A DNA stretch of 64,000 bases. It comes from Bombilactobacillus mellis (GTDB lineage Bacteria; Bacillota; Bacilli; Lactobacillales; Lactobacillaceae). This document shows, piece by piece, positions 7,931-16,982 of this stretch. The notes under the pieces are model-generated. The model searched no databases and was not told the origin of the DNA. It worked only from the letters and a program-made list of their open reading frames with translations. The translations under genes and the position numbers were made by a program. The DNA is taken from positions 758,384 through 822,383 of the forward strand of contig NZ_KQ033877.1 of the NCBI RefSeq assembly GCF_000967245.1, read 5' to 3'. Positions within the stretch are counted from its first letter, which is position 1. Each line of letters opens with the position of its first letter.

Positions 7931-8434
7931 TTATTCTACTACCTCAACGGCAAAGTCGCCAAAGGTGCCGTTTACTAATTTTGCCAGCTGTTGGGCATCA
8001 ACGATGACGGAGCGCCCAATTTTTCCGGCGGAAACGGCAATTTGTTGATCTTGCAGGGCTTGATTATCAAAATAAATGTGGTAATTATGCTGCTCACGAA
8101 TTCCGATAGGACTATTAGCCCCATGTTCAAAACCAGAAGTCTTTTTTAAATCTTTGAGTGGAACCATTCCCACTTTCTTATTACCGGATAATTGGGCAAA
8201 TAATTTATAACTTAGATGCTTGTTTAATGGCAATACTCCTACTAAAGGGCCGGTTTTATTACCCTTTAAAACCAAGGTTTTATAAATATGAATCTGGTCG
8301 GTTTGCTGGGGAATAATTTGTTCGATGTCTCCTTGAGTTTCGGTAGCAAAACTAACAGTTTGATAGGGGATGTGCTTTTTATCTAAAATTTTCTCGACTA
8401 AAGTTTTTTGATGATGGAGCTGTTTTTTACTCAT
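7931..8434 (-). CDS. ybaK: Cys-tRNA(Pro)/Cys-tRNA(Cys) deacylase, YbaK/EbsC family
   Basis: 167 residues, the expected size. Family landmarks are YKTLVLKG, VLPLNKHLSYKLFAQLSG, KKVGMVPL and the loop TSGFEHGANSPIG, which surrounds the substrate pocket with its invariant Lys. The enzyme removes cysteine mischarged on tRNA-Pro. Start codon sits directly after a GAGGTTAATATG-type signal on the minus strand. Convergent with the candidate small RNA and divergent from the prmA operon. Confidence 0.9.
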   Translation of the reverse strand: MSKKQLHHQKTLVEKILDKKHIPYQTVSFATETQGDIEQIIPQQTDQIHIYKTLVLKGNKTGPLVGVLPLNKHLSYKLFAQLSGNKKVGMVPLKDLKKTSGFEHGANSPIGIREQHNYHIYFDNQALQDQQIAVSAGKIGRSVIVDAQQLAKLVNGTFGDFAVEVVE

Positions 8435-8516
8435 ATTAACCTCATTGATTTATTATTATTTTTATTAACATTATAATATAATAAATAAAAATTGAATTAT
8501 GTGAAGAGGAAAGTAC

Positions 8517-8714
8517 ATGTTTGGATTTCACAAAAAAGATCGTTTAGATTTAAAAGACCATGATTTTGCTAAGATGACCGCTCGTTTACGGCATAATAGT
8601 GAACAACTGGCCAAAGCGCAAGAACAATTCGGCAAGTTGGTTAAAACTTATCCCGCTAACTCAGCGGATGCGCCTACTTCCTCAAAGCATCAGTCATCTA
8701 AAAAAAATAATTAA
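8517..8714 (+). CDS. Small charged helical protein ahead of prmA
   Basis: 65 residues. Residues 10-45 (LKDHDFAKMTARLRHNSEQLAKAQEQFGKLVK) are a continuous charged amphipathic helix; the tail is S/K/N-rich and probably disordered. GAAGAGGAAAG precedes the ATG, and a TATAAT lies at 8472-8477 upstream. It is separated from prmA by 9 bp and probably translated with it. No family recognised; the role is unknown. Confidence 0.6.
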   Translation: MFGFHKKDRLDLKDHDFAKMTARLRHNSEQLAKAQEQFGKLVKTYPANSADAPTSSKHQSSKKNN

Positions 8715-8723
8715 GGAGTCACC

Positions 8724-9581
8724 ATGGCCGACAATTGGAAGCAATTAAATATTCTGACATCACAGACTAATTTTGAACTAGTTACTAATGCTCTTATTAT
8801 TCAAGGTATTACCGGGATTGAGAATTTGCCCCAGGATCAAGGTTTAGCAATTTATTTACCGAAAACACAATTAACTGCCGAGTGGTGTGAACACTTACAG
8901 CAAACTTTAAAAGATTTGGGCTTAGCTATAAAGGATTATCAATTACAAGTGATTGCGGATGTAGATTGGCAGTGGGGAAATAAATGGGCCCCTTATTATC
9001 GTCCAGTACGCATTTCTCATTTTATGTCTATTATTCCCAGCTGGCAAAAGCAGCAAGTAACCAGTCCTTATGATATTTTAATGGATCCGCAGGAATCTTT
9101 TGGCAGTGGTGAACATCCAACAACTAAGTTATGCTTGCAAGCTCTGACGAATATTGTCAATCAGCAGGATTCTTTAATTGATGTGGGTACAGGCAGTGGT
9201 ATTTTGGCGATTGCGGCTGCTAAGTTTGGAATTAATAATATTTGGGGATATGATATTTCTGCAGCTGCTATTAAAGTTGCAGAACAGAATTTTAAATTGA
9301 ATTGTCCACAGGCTCATTTTCAAGGACAGGTAAACTCGCTGTTAGATAACGTCGACCAAAGTGCAGATATTATCACGGCTAATATGCTCGAAGAACCCAT
9401 ACGTCAACTAATTCCTCAACTATTTCAGCATCTGCATGAGCACGGCTGCGTGATTATTTCAGGAATTTTGGCTCAGAAGCTGACGCCAATTATACAATTA
9501 TTGCAAGACCAGCATTTTCAATTACTTCAAACTAGTACAGCTCAAGGATGGGGCTGTCTTATAGCGCAGAAGGAGCAATAA
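8724..9581 (+). CDS. prmA: Ribosomal protein L11 methyltransferase
   Basis: 285 residues. The C-terminal SAM-dependent methyltransferase domain is clear: DPQESFGSGEHPTT, motif I DVGTGSGILAIAA (about 152-165), GYDISAAAIKVA, and ANMLEEPI, the catalytic-loop equivalent of the NIL/PP-type motif. The N-terminal L11-recognition domain seems somewhat shorter than in other lactobacilli (families are often about 310 residues). It trimethylates uL11. AAGGAG precedes ATG, and rsmE starts 1 bp after its stop, a coupled arrangement standard in Firmicutes. Confidence 0.94.
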   Translation: MADNWKQLNILTSQTNFELVTNALIIQGITGIENLPQDQGLAIYLPKTQLTAEWCEHLQQTLKDLGLAIKDYQLQVIADVDWQWGNKWAPYYRPVRISHFMSIIPSWQKQQVTSPYDILMDPQESFGSGEHPTTKLCLQALTNIVNQQDSLIDVGTGSGILAIAAAKFGINNIWGYDISAAAIKVAEQNFKLNCPQAHFQGQVNSLLDNVDQSADIITANMLEEPIRQLIPQLFQHLHEHGCVIISGILAQKLTPIIQLLQDQHFQLLQTSTAQGWGCLIAQKEQ

Positions 9582-9582
9582 G

Positions 9583-10344
9583 ATGCAACAAATTTTTGTC
9601 CAACAAAGATTAACGCCTAATCAGGATTTAGTTTTGGAGGGGACCTCTTTTCGACATTTAATTAAGGTTTTACGGTTGCACGTTAACGATTATTTTTGGA
9701 TTGTAGATAAGCAGCAGCAAACTTTTCAAGCTCAAATTACGACTATTAATTCGGATAATTTTCAGGTTCACTTGCAGACTTTACATCGATCAAATTGTGA
9801 ATTACCAGTTACTTCAATTATTGCCTGTTCGCTATCTAAAAAAGATAAGTTGGATTGGATTACACAAAAAGCCACCGAGTTAGGAGCTCAGCAGATTGTT
9901 TTTTTTAGGTCACGTTACTCAATCATGAAATGGGCACCAACAATAGTTCCTAAAAAATTAGATCATCTGCAACAAATTGCTCTTAGTGCCGCCCAACAAT
10001 CGCACCGTCTGCAAGTACCGCAGGTGAAGTATTATGCTACTTTAGCTGAGCTAATAAAATCTCAAAATGCTGATTATCAATTGGTAGCTTACGAACAAAT
10101 GGCTCAAGAGCAAAAGAAGGGGGCGTTGGCTGATATTTTCCAGCAACTTCAGGCCGGACAATCATTAATGTGTCTGTTTGGTCCGGAAGGCGGTTTTGCG
10201 GTTGAAGAAATTAGGCAATTGAGGCAAAATAAATATAAATTATGCGGTCTGGGACCCAGAATTTTGCGGGCGGAAACAGCACCCTTGTATTTTCTCAGTG
10301 CGCTCTCATATCAGACAGAATTAGAGAAGGAATTAACAAATTGA
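9583..10344 (+). CDS. rsmE: 16S rRNA (uracil(1498)-N3)-methyltransferase
   Basis: 253 residues, standard length. N-terminal PUA-like domain (1-70) followed by a SPOUT methyltransferase domain with the knot motifs LFGPEGGF and LGPRILRAETAPL. Methylates U1498 of 16S rRNA in the decoding centre. Ribosome binding site AAGGAG lies within the end of prmA. Translation of the following membrane protein overlaps its stop codon. Confidence 0.94.
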   Translation: MQQIFVQQRLTPNQDLVLEGTSFRHLIKVLRLHVNDYFWIVDKQQQTFQAQITTINSDNFQVHLQTLHRSNCELPVTSIIACSLSKKDKLDWITQKATELGAQQIVFFRSRYSIMKWAPTIVPKKLDHLQQIALSAAQQSHRLQVPQVKYYATLAELIKSQNADYQLVAYEQMAQEQKKGALADIFQQLQAGQSLMCLFGPEGGFAVEEIRQLRQNKYKLCGLGPRILRAETAPLYFLSALSYQTELEKELTN

Positions 10345-10682
10345 AAATAAAAATCTTGAAATTTTGGTATTCAGATTATTGTAAGATTATTTTATTAGCA
10401 CTTTTAATTGCAGTAACTTTGCCGTTGATTGCCAGCAGTTTTCATTTGGGAAAATCTTGGCGTATTGGCCTGCTTTTTATTATTGTTAATATTACTGTTT
10501 CAATTATTATGGGTCGTTGGATTAAAAAAACACAGCAGCCGACTTGGGTTTTTGGCATTTTTCCGGGAGCTTTTTTAGTATTAGTTCTGTTGCGTTATAC
10601 TTTAAGCATTTATGCTTATTTATTCTTTGTTTTGTATGGATTAATCGAATATTTAACTTTCATTTTAACTAAAAAACATTAA
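10341..10682 (+). CDS. Four-helix membrane protein, unknown function
   Basis: 113 residues from a TTG (10341-10343) that overlaps the rsmE stop by two bases; AGAAGG stands upstream. An earlier in-frame start inside rsmE is possible but has no ribosome binding site. Four predicted transmembrane segments: about 14-32, 39-59, 65-85 and 88-108, with short loops and a WIKKTQQPTW cytoplasmic loop. No family recognised. Position at the end of prmA-rsmE suggests co-transcription only, not a shared role. Confidence 0.65.
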   Translation: MKIKILKFWYSDYCKIILLALLIAVTLPLIASSFHLGKSWRIGLLFIIVNITVSIIMGRWIKKTQQPTWVFGIFPGAFLVLVLLRYTLSIYAYLFFVLYGLIEYLTFILTKKH

Positions 10683-10728
10683 AATATTATTAATCTTTTA
10701 ATTTTTAAAGCAGAAAGGAAACGAGAAT

Positions 10729-12960
10729 ATGCCCAAGGAAAAAGTCTATTCTGCACAAGAAGTTTTTGATATTTGCGCAACCTACATGAATCAACGCCAT
10801 ATTGATTATATCAAAAAGGCCTATGAGCTGGCTGCTTATGTTCATAGTGAACAAAAACGGGCATCCGGTGAACCTTATATTGTTCATCCTATTCAAGTGG
10901 CTGCTATTTTAGCTAATTTGAAAATGGATCCGGATACAATTTCTGCGGGCTTTTTGCATGATGTGGTAGAAGACACCAATATTATTTCCGCGGATATTCG
11001 GGAACTATTTGGCAACGATGTCGCTACAATTGTTGAAGGGGTCACGAAAATCTCCAAGTATAAATATAAGTCCCATCAACAATTATTAGCGGCCAATCAT
11101 CGTAAAATGTTACTGGCCACTGCCAAAGATATGCGGGTAATTATGGTGAAATTGGCAGATCGTTTGCATAATATGCGCACGTTAAACTATTTACGGCCAG
11201 ATAAACAACGACGCATTGCAAATGAAACTTTGGAAATATATGCCCCATTAGCTGATCGACTGGGAATCAGTACAATTAAATGGGAATTAGAAGATTTGTC
11301 ACTGCGTTATTTAAATCCGCAGCAGTATTATCGTATAGTTCACCTTATGAATTCGAAAAGGGCCCAAAGAGAAGAATATATTCAAGCAGCCATTAGAGAA
11401 GTTAAAGTTAATATTGACCAATTGCATATCGATTATGATATTAGCGGACGAGCCAAGCATATTTATTCGATTTATAAAAAGATGGTCGAAAAACATAAAC
11501 AATTTGAAGAATTGTATGATCTCTTGGCAATTAGAATTATGGTCAATTCAATTCGGGATTGTTATGGAGTGCTGGGCAATATTCATGCACAATGGAAACC
11601 TATTCCCGGACGTTTCAAGGATTATATTGCGGTACCGAAAGTTAACGGCTATCAATCCTTGCATACGACGGTAATTGGACCACAAGGCCGGCCGTTAGAA
11701 GTACAAATCCGTACTTATCAAATGCATGAAGTCGCTGAATATGGGGTTGCAGCCCATTGGGCTTATAAAGAGGGTAAAAAAGAAAAAATTAATCTCGATA
11801 ATAATGATCAGCAAATTGATGTTTTTCGTGAAATCATGGAAATTCAGGAAGAATCCTCAACTGATGCCGACTTCATGAAGAATATTAAAGGCGATGTTTT
11901 CAGTGATCGTGTTTATGTTTTTACTCCTAAAGGCGAAGTAATGGAGCTGCCTAAAGGGGCAATACCTTTGGATTTTGCTTATCAGGTGCATACAGAAGTG
12001 GGTAATCATACCATTGGCGCCAAAATTAACGGCAAAATTGTTCCTTTAGATTATAAATTACGTAATGGTGACATTGTAGAAATGCTCACACAATCTAATG
12101 CTGCTCCGAGCCGGGATTGGGAGAACATTGTTTATACAACGCGGGCCCGCAATAAAATTAAACGTTACTTTAAAAGTGTTGATCGCCAACAGAATATCGA
12201 AACCGGGCGTAATAAGATTGAGCGGGAATTACTTGATCGTAATTTTGCTCCGAAGAATTATCTCAGTAAGAAAGCTTTACAGCCGGTTTTGGAACGTTAT
12301 AATTTTACGACTGAAGATGAATTATTAGCAGCAGTAGGCTACGGTGAAGTTTCGGTAATTGGTGTCGTTAATAGACTGACAGAAGCGGAACGCAAAAAAC
12401 AAGCCCAGCAAAAAAAGGCTGAATATGAAGAACAAGTTATGGGTGAAGCATCCAAAGCTGCTAAAACTAAAGAAGAGCATTCCAGTGAACATAACGATAA
12501 CGATTCGGAAACTCAAGAACGGGAAGTTCATATTCAAGGTGTGGCCAATCTTTTAATTCATATGGCTAAATGTTGTACTCCGATACCCGGTGATGAGATT
12601 GTCGGCTATATTACCAAAGGTCGAGGGGTAACCATTCATCGCCAGAATTGCCCTAATATCCAAGAGGAAGATCAGAAGGCACGGTTAATTGAAGCCAGTT
12701 GGGGTAATATTCAAAATCATCACTACCTGGTAAAATTAGAAATTTTTGGTTTTAACCGTAATGGTTTATTAAATGATATTTTGCAGGTGGTTAATAAGCA
12801 AACCAATATGTTAAATGATGTTAATGGCCGCATGGATCATGATCGTATGGCACATGTAACCTTAACAGTGGGTGTACGTAATTTAATGCATCTGAAGGAT
12901 ATTATGACTAAAATCAATAATATTCCGGATGTTTATAATGTTAAAAGAGTAATTAATTGA
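10729..12960 (+). CDS. relA: Bifunctional (p)ppGpp synthetase/hydrolase
   Basis: 743 residues, a long RSH protein. The N-terminal HD hydrolase domain keeps its metal site (His53, H77-D78, E81-D82-T-N), so it should degrade (p)ppGpp. The synthetase domain includes RFKDYIAVPKVNGYQSLHTT and EVQIRT; then a TGS domain (VYVFTPKGEVMELPKGA), a helical region, a zinc-finger-like CCTPIPGD motif, and a C-terminal ACT domain (about 665-743). It sets the stringent response to amino-acid starvation. AGAAAGGAAACGAG before ATG. dtd follows after 10 bp, the arrangement found in most Firmicutes. Confidence 0.96.
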   Translation: MPKEKVYSAQEVFDICATYMNQRHIDYIKKAYELAAYVHSEQKRASGEPYIVHPIQVAAILANLKMDPDTISAGFLHDVVEDTNIISADIRELFGNDVATIVEGVTKISKYKYKSHQQLLAANHRKMLLATAKDMRVIMVKLADRLHNMRTLNYLRPDKQRRIANETLEIYAPLADRLGISTIKWELEDLSLRYLNPQQYYRIVHLMNSKRAQREEYIQAAIREVKVNIDQLHIDYDISGRAKHIYSIYKKMVEKHKQFEELYDLLAIRIMVNSIRDCYGVLGNIHAQWKPIPGRFKDYIAVPKVNGYQSLHTTVIGPQGRPLEVQIRTYQMHEVAEYGVAAHWAYKEGKKEKINLDNNDQQIDVFREIMEIQEESSTDADFMKNIKGDVFSDRVYVFTPKGEVMELPKGAIPLDFAYQVHTEVGNHTIGAKINGKIVPLDYKLRNGDIVEMLTQSNAAPSRDWENIVYTTRARNKIKRYFKSVDRQQNIETGRNKIERELLDRNFAPKNYLSKKALQPVLERYNFTTEDELLAAVGYGEVSVIGVVNRLTEAERKKQAQQKKAEYEEQVMGEASKAAKTKEEHSSEHNDNDSETQEREVHIQGVANLLIHMAKCCTPIPGDEIVGYITKGRGVTIHRQNCPNIQEEDQKARLIEASWGNIQNHHYLVKLEIFGFNRNGLLNDILQVVNKQTNMLNDVNGRMDHDRMAHVTLTVGVRNLMHLKDIMTKINNIPDVYNVKRVIN

Positions 12961-12970
12961 GGAAGATAGC

Positions 12971-13408
12971 ATGAAAGTAGTTTTACAGCGGGTACAACGA
13001 GCCAGCGTCACGATTGCCCAAAAAAGAGTAGCTCAGATTAAAAACGGATCCTTGTTACTAGTTGGTTTTGGACAAAATGATGATGAACAAACAGTGGACT
13101 ATTTAGCTCGCAAAATTAGTAAAAGTAGAATTTTTTCGGATCAGGATGGCAAAATTAATTTAGCCATTAATGACGTTCAAGGACAGATCTTATCAGTTTC
13201 GCAATTTACGCTTTATGCTGATACTGCTAAAGGCAATCGGCCGAGTTTTGTTGATGCTTTAAACCCGCAACAAGCACAAGAGCTTTATGAATTGTTTAAT
13301 GAAAAATTACGGGCCAGCGGCTGTGATGTACAAACTGGAGTTTTTGGAGCCGACATGCAAGTGGAATTAGTTAATGATGGTCCGTTAACAATTATTTATG
13401 AGAGGTAA
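12971..13408 (+). CDS. dtd: D-aminoacyl-tRNA deacylase
   Basis: 145 residues, standard length. The signature SQFTLYADTAKGNRPSF carries the catalytic Thr region, and the C-terminal NDGPLTI (GP cis-Pro motif, normally NxGPVT) completes the active site at the dimer interface. It hydrolyses D-aminoacyl-tRNAs and glycyl-tRNA-Ala. Second gene of the relA unit; GAGGAAGATAGC before ATG. Confidence 0.95.
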   Translation: MKVVLQRVQRASVTIAQKRVAQIKNGSLLLVGFGQNDDEQTVDYLARKISKSRIFSDQDGKINLAINDVQGQILSVSQFTLYADTAKGNRPSFVDALNPQQAQELYELFNEKLRASGCDVQTGVFGADMQVELVNDGPLTIIYER

Positions 13409-13410
13409 TT

Positions 13411-14037
13411 ATGGTTTTACAGACAGCAATTTGGGATTTTGATGGTACTTTAGCCGATACTTATACGGGAATTTTGAAGAGTTTACAACAGACTTTTTAT
13501 GACTTTGATTATCCGCAGCCTGATATGCAACAGGTGTATCGTTTCATTAAATTGCATTCCGTAAAATCATATTTACAAAAATTGGAGCTCAGTCCGGATT
13601 TTGATGAAGTTTATCAACATTTTCAAAATATTGATCATCAAAATCAAACCCATATTCAATTAGTAGCGGGAGCAGCTCAGACTTTACAAGCGATTGTAGC
13701 CCAAGGTGGTCATAATTTTTTGTGGACTCATCGTGATGATTTGGCGATCAAGTTATTAGCCAAGCAACAGGTTCAATCATATTTTACGCAGATTATTACA
13801 AGTACATCTGCTTTTGCACGTAAGCCGGATCCGGCGGCATTGAATTATTTAGTCCAAAAGTATAATCTAAATCGAGCAGCTACTGCCATGATTGGGGATC
13901 GCTCTTTAGATGTCCAAGCGGGGCAGAATGCTCAGCTAACGACTATTTATTTTGATGTTGATCAATTACATGATGCCCCAAATGCCGATTATGTGGTTCA
14001 GGATTTAACACAAATAACTCCTTTATTTACACATTAA
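13411..14037 (+). CDS. HAD-superfamily phosphatase (phosphoglycolate phosphatase-like)
   Basis: 208 residues. HAD motif I WDFDGTLAD (Asp9, Asp11), a helical cap (about 16-80), motif II region TSTSAF, Lys in ARKPDPAA and motif IV MIGDRSLDVQAG are all in place. Belongs to the PGP/beta-phosphoglucomutase-like subfamily; the physiological substrate cannot be read. Starts 2 bp after dtd, with AGAGG as ribosome binding site, and ends at a strong terminator. Confidence 0.85.
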   Translation: MVLQTAIWDFDGTLADTYTGILKSLQQTFYDFDYPQPDMQQVYRFIKLHSVKSYLQKLELSPDFDEVYQHFQNIDHQNQTHIQLVAGAAQTLQAIVAQGGHNFLWTHRDDLAIKLLAKQQVQSYFTQIITSTSAFARKPDPAALNYLVQKYNLNRAATAMIGDRSLDVQAGQNAQLTTIYFDVDQLHDAPNADYVVQDLTQITPLFTH

Positions 14038-14042
14038 GAAAG

Positions 14043-14074
14043 AAAAAGTGGGAGGATAGTTCCTTCCACTTTTA
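14043..14074. terminator. Bidirectional rho-independent terminator
   Basis: AAAAGTGGGAGGA pairs with TTCCTTCCACTTTT over a TAG loop (one G-U pair), with A and T tracts. Shared by the HAD gene (plus) and the amidase gene (minus). Confidence 0.85.
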
Positions 14075-15391
14075 TTATTTGAAATAATCACTTAATCCTT
14101 GTGCAATACCCACGGCTAGTTTTTGTCGGTATTCGGGATTAGCAATTTGCTTATTATCATGTTTGTTATTTAAATATCCGCCTTCGATTAAGACAGCCGG
14201 TTGTTCATTTTCTCGAATGACTTCGTAATCGCCAAAGCGCAGACCCCGATCAGGCAAGGGAAGATCTTCTAATTGTTTATGCAGACTTTGAGCAAGCGGT
14301 CGATCTTTTTTTCCGGAGTAATAATAAGTGGTAATTCCGGAAGCCTTGCTGGCAACAGGTGTGGAATCAAAATGCAAACTGAGAAATACGTCGGCATTCA
14401 GTTTATTAGCTAAACGCGCTCGGGAGGCTAAATCCAGACCGCTATCATTATTGCGGGTTAGGATTACATTAGCTCCGCTCTGCTGTAATTGTTTTTTAAG
14501 GCGTTTAGCGGTATCCAGAGTATAACCTTTTTCAGTATGTTTTTGATTGTTGGTTAAAGCGCCCGTATCTGCACCCCCGTGGCCGGGATCAATCACAATA
14601 GTGGCTTCAGATAGTTTGGTTGCGGCGCTTTTAACTGCATGTTCGGAACTAGAAATAGAAACGAGCCAGCTGGCAATATAGCCCGATTCGCCCGAATTTA
14701 ATCTAATCTTATAAAAATCTCCTTCTTTTCCCAGATAAGGAAGGGTGGTTTTATCAGTGATATGAGCTACAACTTTGCTGTCGGGATCCGGTTTAGCTAA
14801 AATTTTAGTATTGTTTTGCAAAGTTGTAACTGAGCGAATGGTGGACTTTTGGTGGTGGTTATTCCAAATGTTTTGGGCGATTTTGTCAGTTATAATCAGC
14901 TCGGAATTAGGAACCCAGCCCACGGTATCGTTAAACAAAATTTGACTCCAATTATTTTGAGTATAAACAATATTAACTTTTTGCAGTTGGGCTAAAGTTC
15001 CTAAAACTTCAGAATCATTTTGGGGATATTTTTGAACATTAGTATTCGGCGCTTTAATGATGCCGATAGTATTGCTGGAAGTATTGGCTTCATTATTATC
15101 AATTAACCAGCTGGCAACCCAGCCGATCTTATCACCTGCTAGGCGAACCTGATACCATTGATTTTTTTTACTTAAAATAGTTAAGGTTTCCCCGCGTTTA
15201 ACACGGGTCAAAGTTTCATAAGAAAGACTAGGACCAATACGTACATTTAAAAAATTGGCCTTGACGACCAGCTGATTAGCCTGAGCCATAGCTAAGGTTG
15301 AAAGACTGGAACAAGTAATTAAAATAATAATAATTCCCCATAACCACCGCTGCTGGCGTTTCTGGCGGCGGTCGCTTCTACGCAATTTCAT
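14075..15391 (-). CDS. Secreted N-acetylmuramoyl-L-alanine amidase with SH3b repeats
   Basis: 438 residues. Very basic start (KLRRSDRRQKRQQR), signal-type hydrophobic segment (about 17-34) with a likely cleavage after AMA (36), then three bacterial SH3 repeats (about 40-98, 110-165, 185-245) that bind peptidoglycan, and an Amidase_3 domain (about 260-438). Zinc ligands and catalytic residues: DPGHGG (His), the Glu in HTEKGY, SLHFDS (His) and IEGGYL (catalytic Glu). It cleaves the amide between muramic acid and L-Ala. Promoter lies next to a 36-bp perfect palindrome. Confidence 0.93.
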   Translation of the reverse strand: MKLRRSDRRQKRQQRWLWGIIIILITCSSLSTLAMAQANQLVVKANFLNVRIGPSLSYETLTRVKRGETLTILSKKNQWYQVRLAGDKIGWVASWLIDNNEANTSSNTIGIIKAPNTNVQKYPQNDSEVLGTLAQLQKVNIVYTQNNWSQILFNDTVGWVPNSELIITDKIAQNIWNNHHQKSTIRSVTTLQNNTKILAKPDPDSKVVAHITDKTTLPYLGKEGDFYKIRLNSGESGYIASWLVSISSSEHAVKSAATKLSEATIVIDPGHGGADTGALTNNQKHTEKGYTLDTAKRLKKQLQQSGANVILTRNNDSGLDLASRARLANKLNADVFLSLHFDSTPVASKASGITTYYYSGKKDRPLAQSLHKQLEDLPLPDRGLRFGDYEVIRENEQPAVLIEGGYLNNKHDNKQIANPEYRQKLAVGIAQGLSDYFK

Positions 15392-15442
15392 TAATTAACA
15401 TCCCATTTAAGATTAAACTTTCTTATTTATATTATAATATTC

Positions 15443-15478
15443 ACGATTAAATAGCTATACATATAGCTATTTAATCGT
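15443..15478. repeat. Perfect 36-bp palindrome (17+2+17)
   Basis: ACGATTAAATAGCTATA (15443-15459), CA, TATAGCTATTTAATCGT (15462-15478). Every base of both arms pairs. No T-tract follows directly, so it is not a normal terminator. It overlaps the -35 region of the putative minus-strand amidase promoter, so an operator is the simplest reading. Confidence 0.9.
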
Positions 15479-15627
15479 CACAAGCAATATTTTTAAAAAG
15501 ATTTATCTTGCTTTTTTGATGATTATTTTCCCCGAGCGCGCCTTGACTTTAATAATGATGATGGTAATTTATTATGTGTTGCCAATATCAGCGAAAAATC
15601 TCGGCTCTTAAGAGCATAATTGCTGGT

Positions 15628-15656
15628 TTGCGATTAAAAAGAGGTGTGCTAAGATT
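15628..15656 (+). promoter_or_regulatory. Promoter of hisS-aspS
   Basis: TTGCGA (15628-15633), 16-bp spacer, TAAGAT (15650-15655) with an extended TGC immediately upstream. Lies 43 bp ahead of the hisS start. Confidence 0.5.
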
Positions 15657-15698
15657 GATAATAACTAGTTTAAGCAAGTTTTTGAAGGAGGAACCACG

Positions 15699-16979
15699 GT
15701 GCGTTATCAAAAGTTAAAAGGTATGGTTGATATTCTGCCAGGAGAAAGTGAACAGTGGCAATATTTAGAAGCCACTGCTCAGCGGGTTTTCCAGAATTAT
15801 CAATATCATGAAATTCGCACACCATTATTGGAACAATATGATGTTTTTGCCCGTTCCTCTGGTGATAGTTCAGATATTGTATCAAAAGAAATGTACGATT
15901 TTCAGGATAAAGGTCAAAGACATGTAGCCTTGCGGCCTGAAGGAACAGCTGGAGTGGTTCGAGCTTATGTCGAGAATAAGTTGTTTGGCCCTGATCAAAT
16001 ACATCCTTATAAAGTCTGGTATCATGGGCCGATGTTTCGTTATGAACGTCCGCAATCTGGCCGCCAACGACAATTTCATCAAATTGGAGTAGAGGCTTTA
16101 GGCAGTGATCGTCCGGAAATTGATGTGGAAACCATTGCTATGGCCAGCAATTTTTTGCAGGAGTTAGGTTTAACTGATTATAAAATAGTTATTAATACTT
16201 TAGGAGACCAAGAAACACGCCAAAATTATCATCAAGCTTTGGTTGATTATTTAACGCCTTTGGCTGCACAATTAAGTGCAGATTCACAAGTACGTTTACA
16301 CAAAAATCCCTTGCGGATTTTGGATAGTAAAGATCCACAGGATCAAGAGATTGTTGCCGGAGCACCCTCAATTTTAGATTATTTAACAACAGCGGCGCAA
16401 GCTCATTTTGATCAAGTTCAAGAGTTATTAACGGCTTTAAATATTAATTACGAAATTGATCACAATATGGTGCGCGGATTAGATTATTATAATCACACTA
16501 TTTTTGAAATTATGATGACTAGTCCAGCCTTTGGCAATAAAGAGATGACATTAATTGCCGGGGGCCGCTATAATGGCTTAGTAGCAGAATTAGGGGGACC
16601 TGATGTTGCCGGAGTTGGTTTTGGTATGGGAGTGGAGCGCTTATTATTGGTTTTACAAGCGCAAACCCATAATTTGCCACAGTTATCTTCTCCGGATATT
16701 TATTTGGTTACTGTAGATGAGACAGTGACCGTAGCTGTTGCCAAATTGTTATCCCAATTACGCTGGGCAGGCATTTCCGCCGAACGTGATTACTTAGCTA
16801 AAAAAGTAAAAGCACAATTTAAGCAGGCTAATCGCTTACACGCCCGTTTTACTTTGACCTTGGGTGAGCAAGAATTGGCTGCACAAACGGCACAGTTGAA
16901 AAGAATGCAGGATGGTCAAGAGACTTTAGTTCATCTAGATGATTTAACAGAATTAATTGCGAAAATAAAAAAGGGGTAA
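15699..16979 (+). CDS. hisS: Histidyl-tRNA synthetase
   Basis: 426 residues, a class II synthetase. Motif 2 region [16 protein letters not shown], the histidine-specific [12 protein letters not shown] and GGRYNGL, and motif 3 GFGMGVERL are all present; the C-terminal anticodon-binding domain covers about 325-426. GTG start with a very strong AAGGAGGAACC ribosome binding site. Forms an operon with aspS (3 bp apart), as in most Firmicutes. Confidence 0.96.
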   Translation: MRYQKLKGMVDILPGESEQWQYLEATAQRVFQNYQYHEIRTPLLEQYDVFARSSGDSSDIVSKEMYDFQDKGQRHVALRPEGTAGVVRAYVENKLFGPDQIHPYKVWYHGPMFRYERPQSGRQRQFHQIGVEALGSDRPEIDVETIAMASNFLQELGLTDYKIVINTLGDQETRQNYHQALVDYLTPLAAQLSADSQVRLHKNPLRILDSKDPQDQEIVAGAPSILDYLTTAAQAHFDQVQELLTALNINYEIDHNMVRGLDYYNHTIFEIMMTSPAFGNKEMTLIAGGRYNGLVAELGGPDVAGVGFGMGVERLLLVLQAQTHNLPQLSSPDIYLVTVDETVTVAVAKLLSQLRWAGISAERDYLAKKVKAQFKQANRLHARFTLTLGEQELAAQTAQLKRMQDGQETLVHLDDLTELIAKIKKG

Positions 16980-16982
16980 AAC

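Larger units (their letters stand above)
15392..15698. other. Divergent regulatory region between amidase and hisS
   Basis: About 300 bp with no gene. It contains a symmetrical ATTATAAT box (about 15430-15437) that can serve as -10 for the amidase, the 36-bp palindrome, a weak terminator-like hairpin (AAGCAA 15482-15487 with TTGCTT about 15508-15513, then T-tract), the 12-bp palindrome GCTCTTAAGAGC (15604-15615), and a hisS promoter. There is no T-box motif, in contrast with glyQS. Confidence 0.6.

Noticed and set aside
7860-8048. Plus-strand 62-codon ORF
   Set aside because: It runs through the terminator hairpin of the candidate small RNA and antisense into ybaK.
15686-15699. GGAGGAACCACGG ahead of hisS resembles a T-box core
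   Set aside because: It is the hisS ribosome binding site directly before the GTG start; there is no terminator after it and no Stem I architecture.
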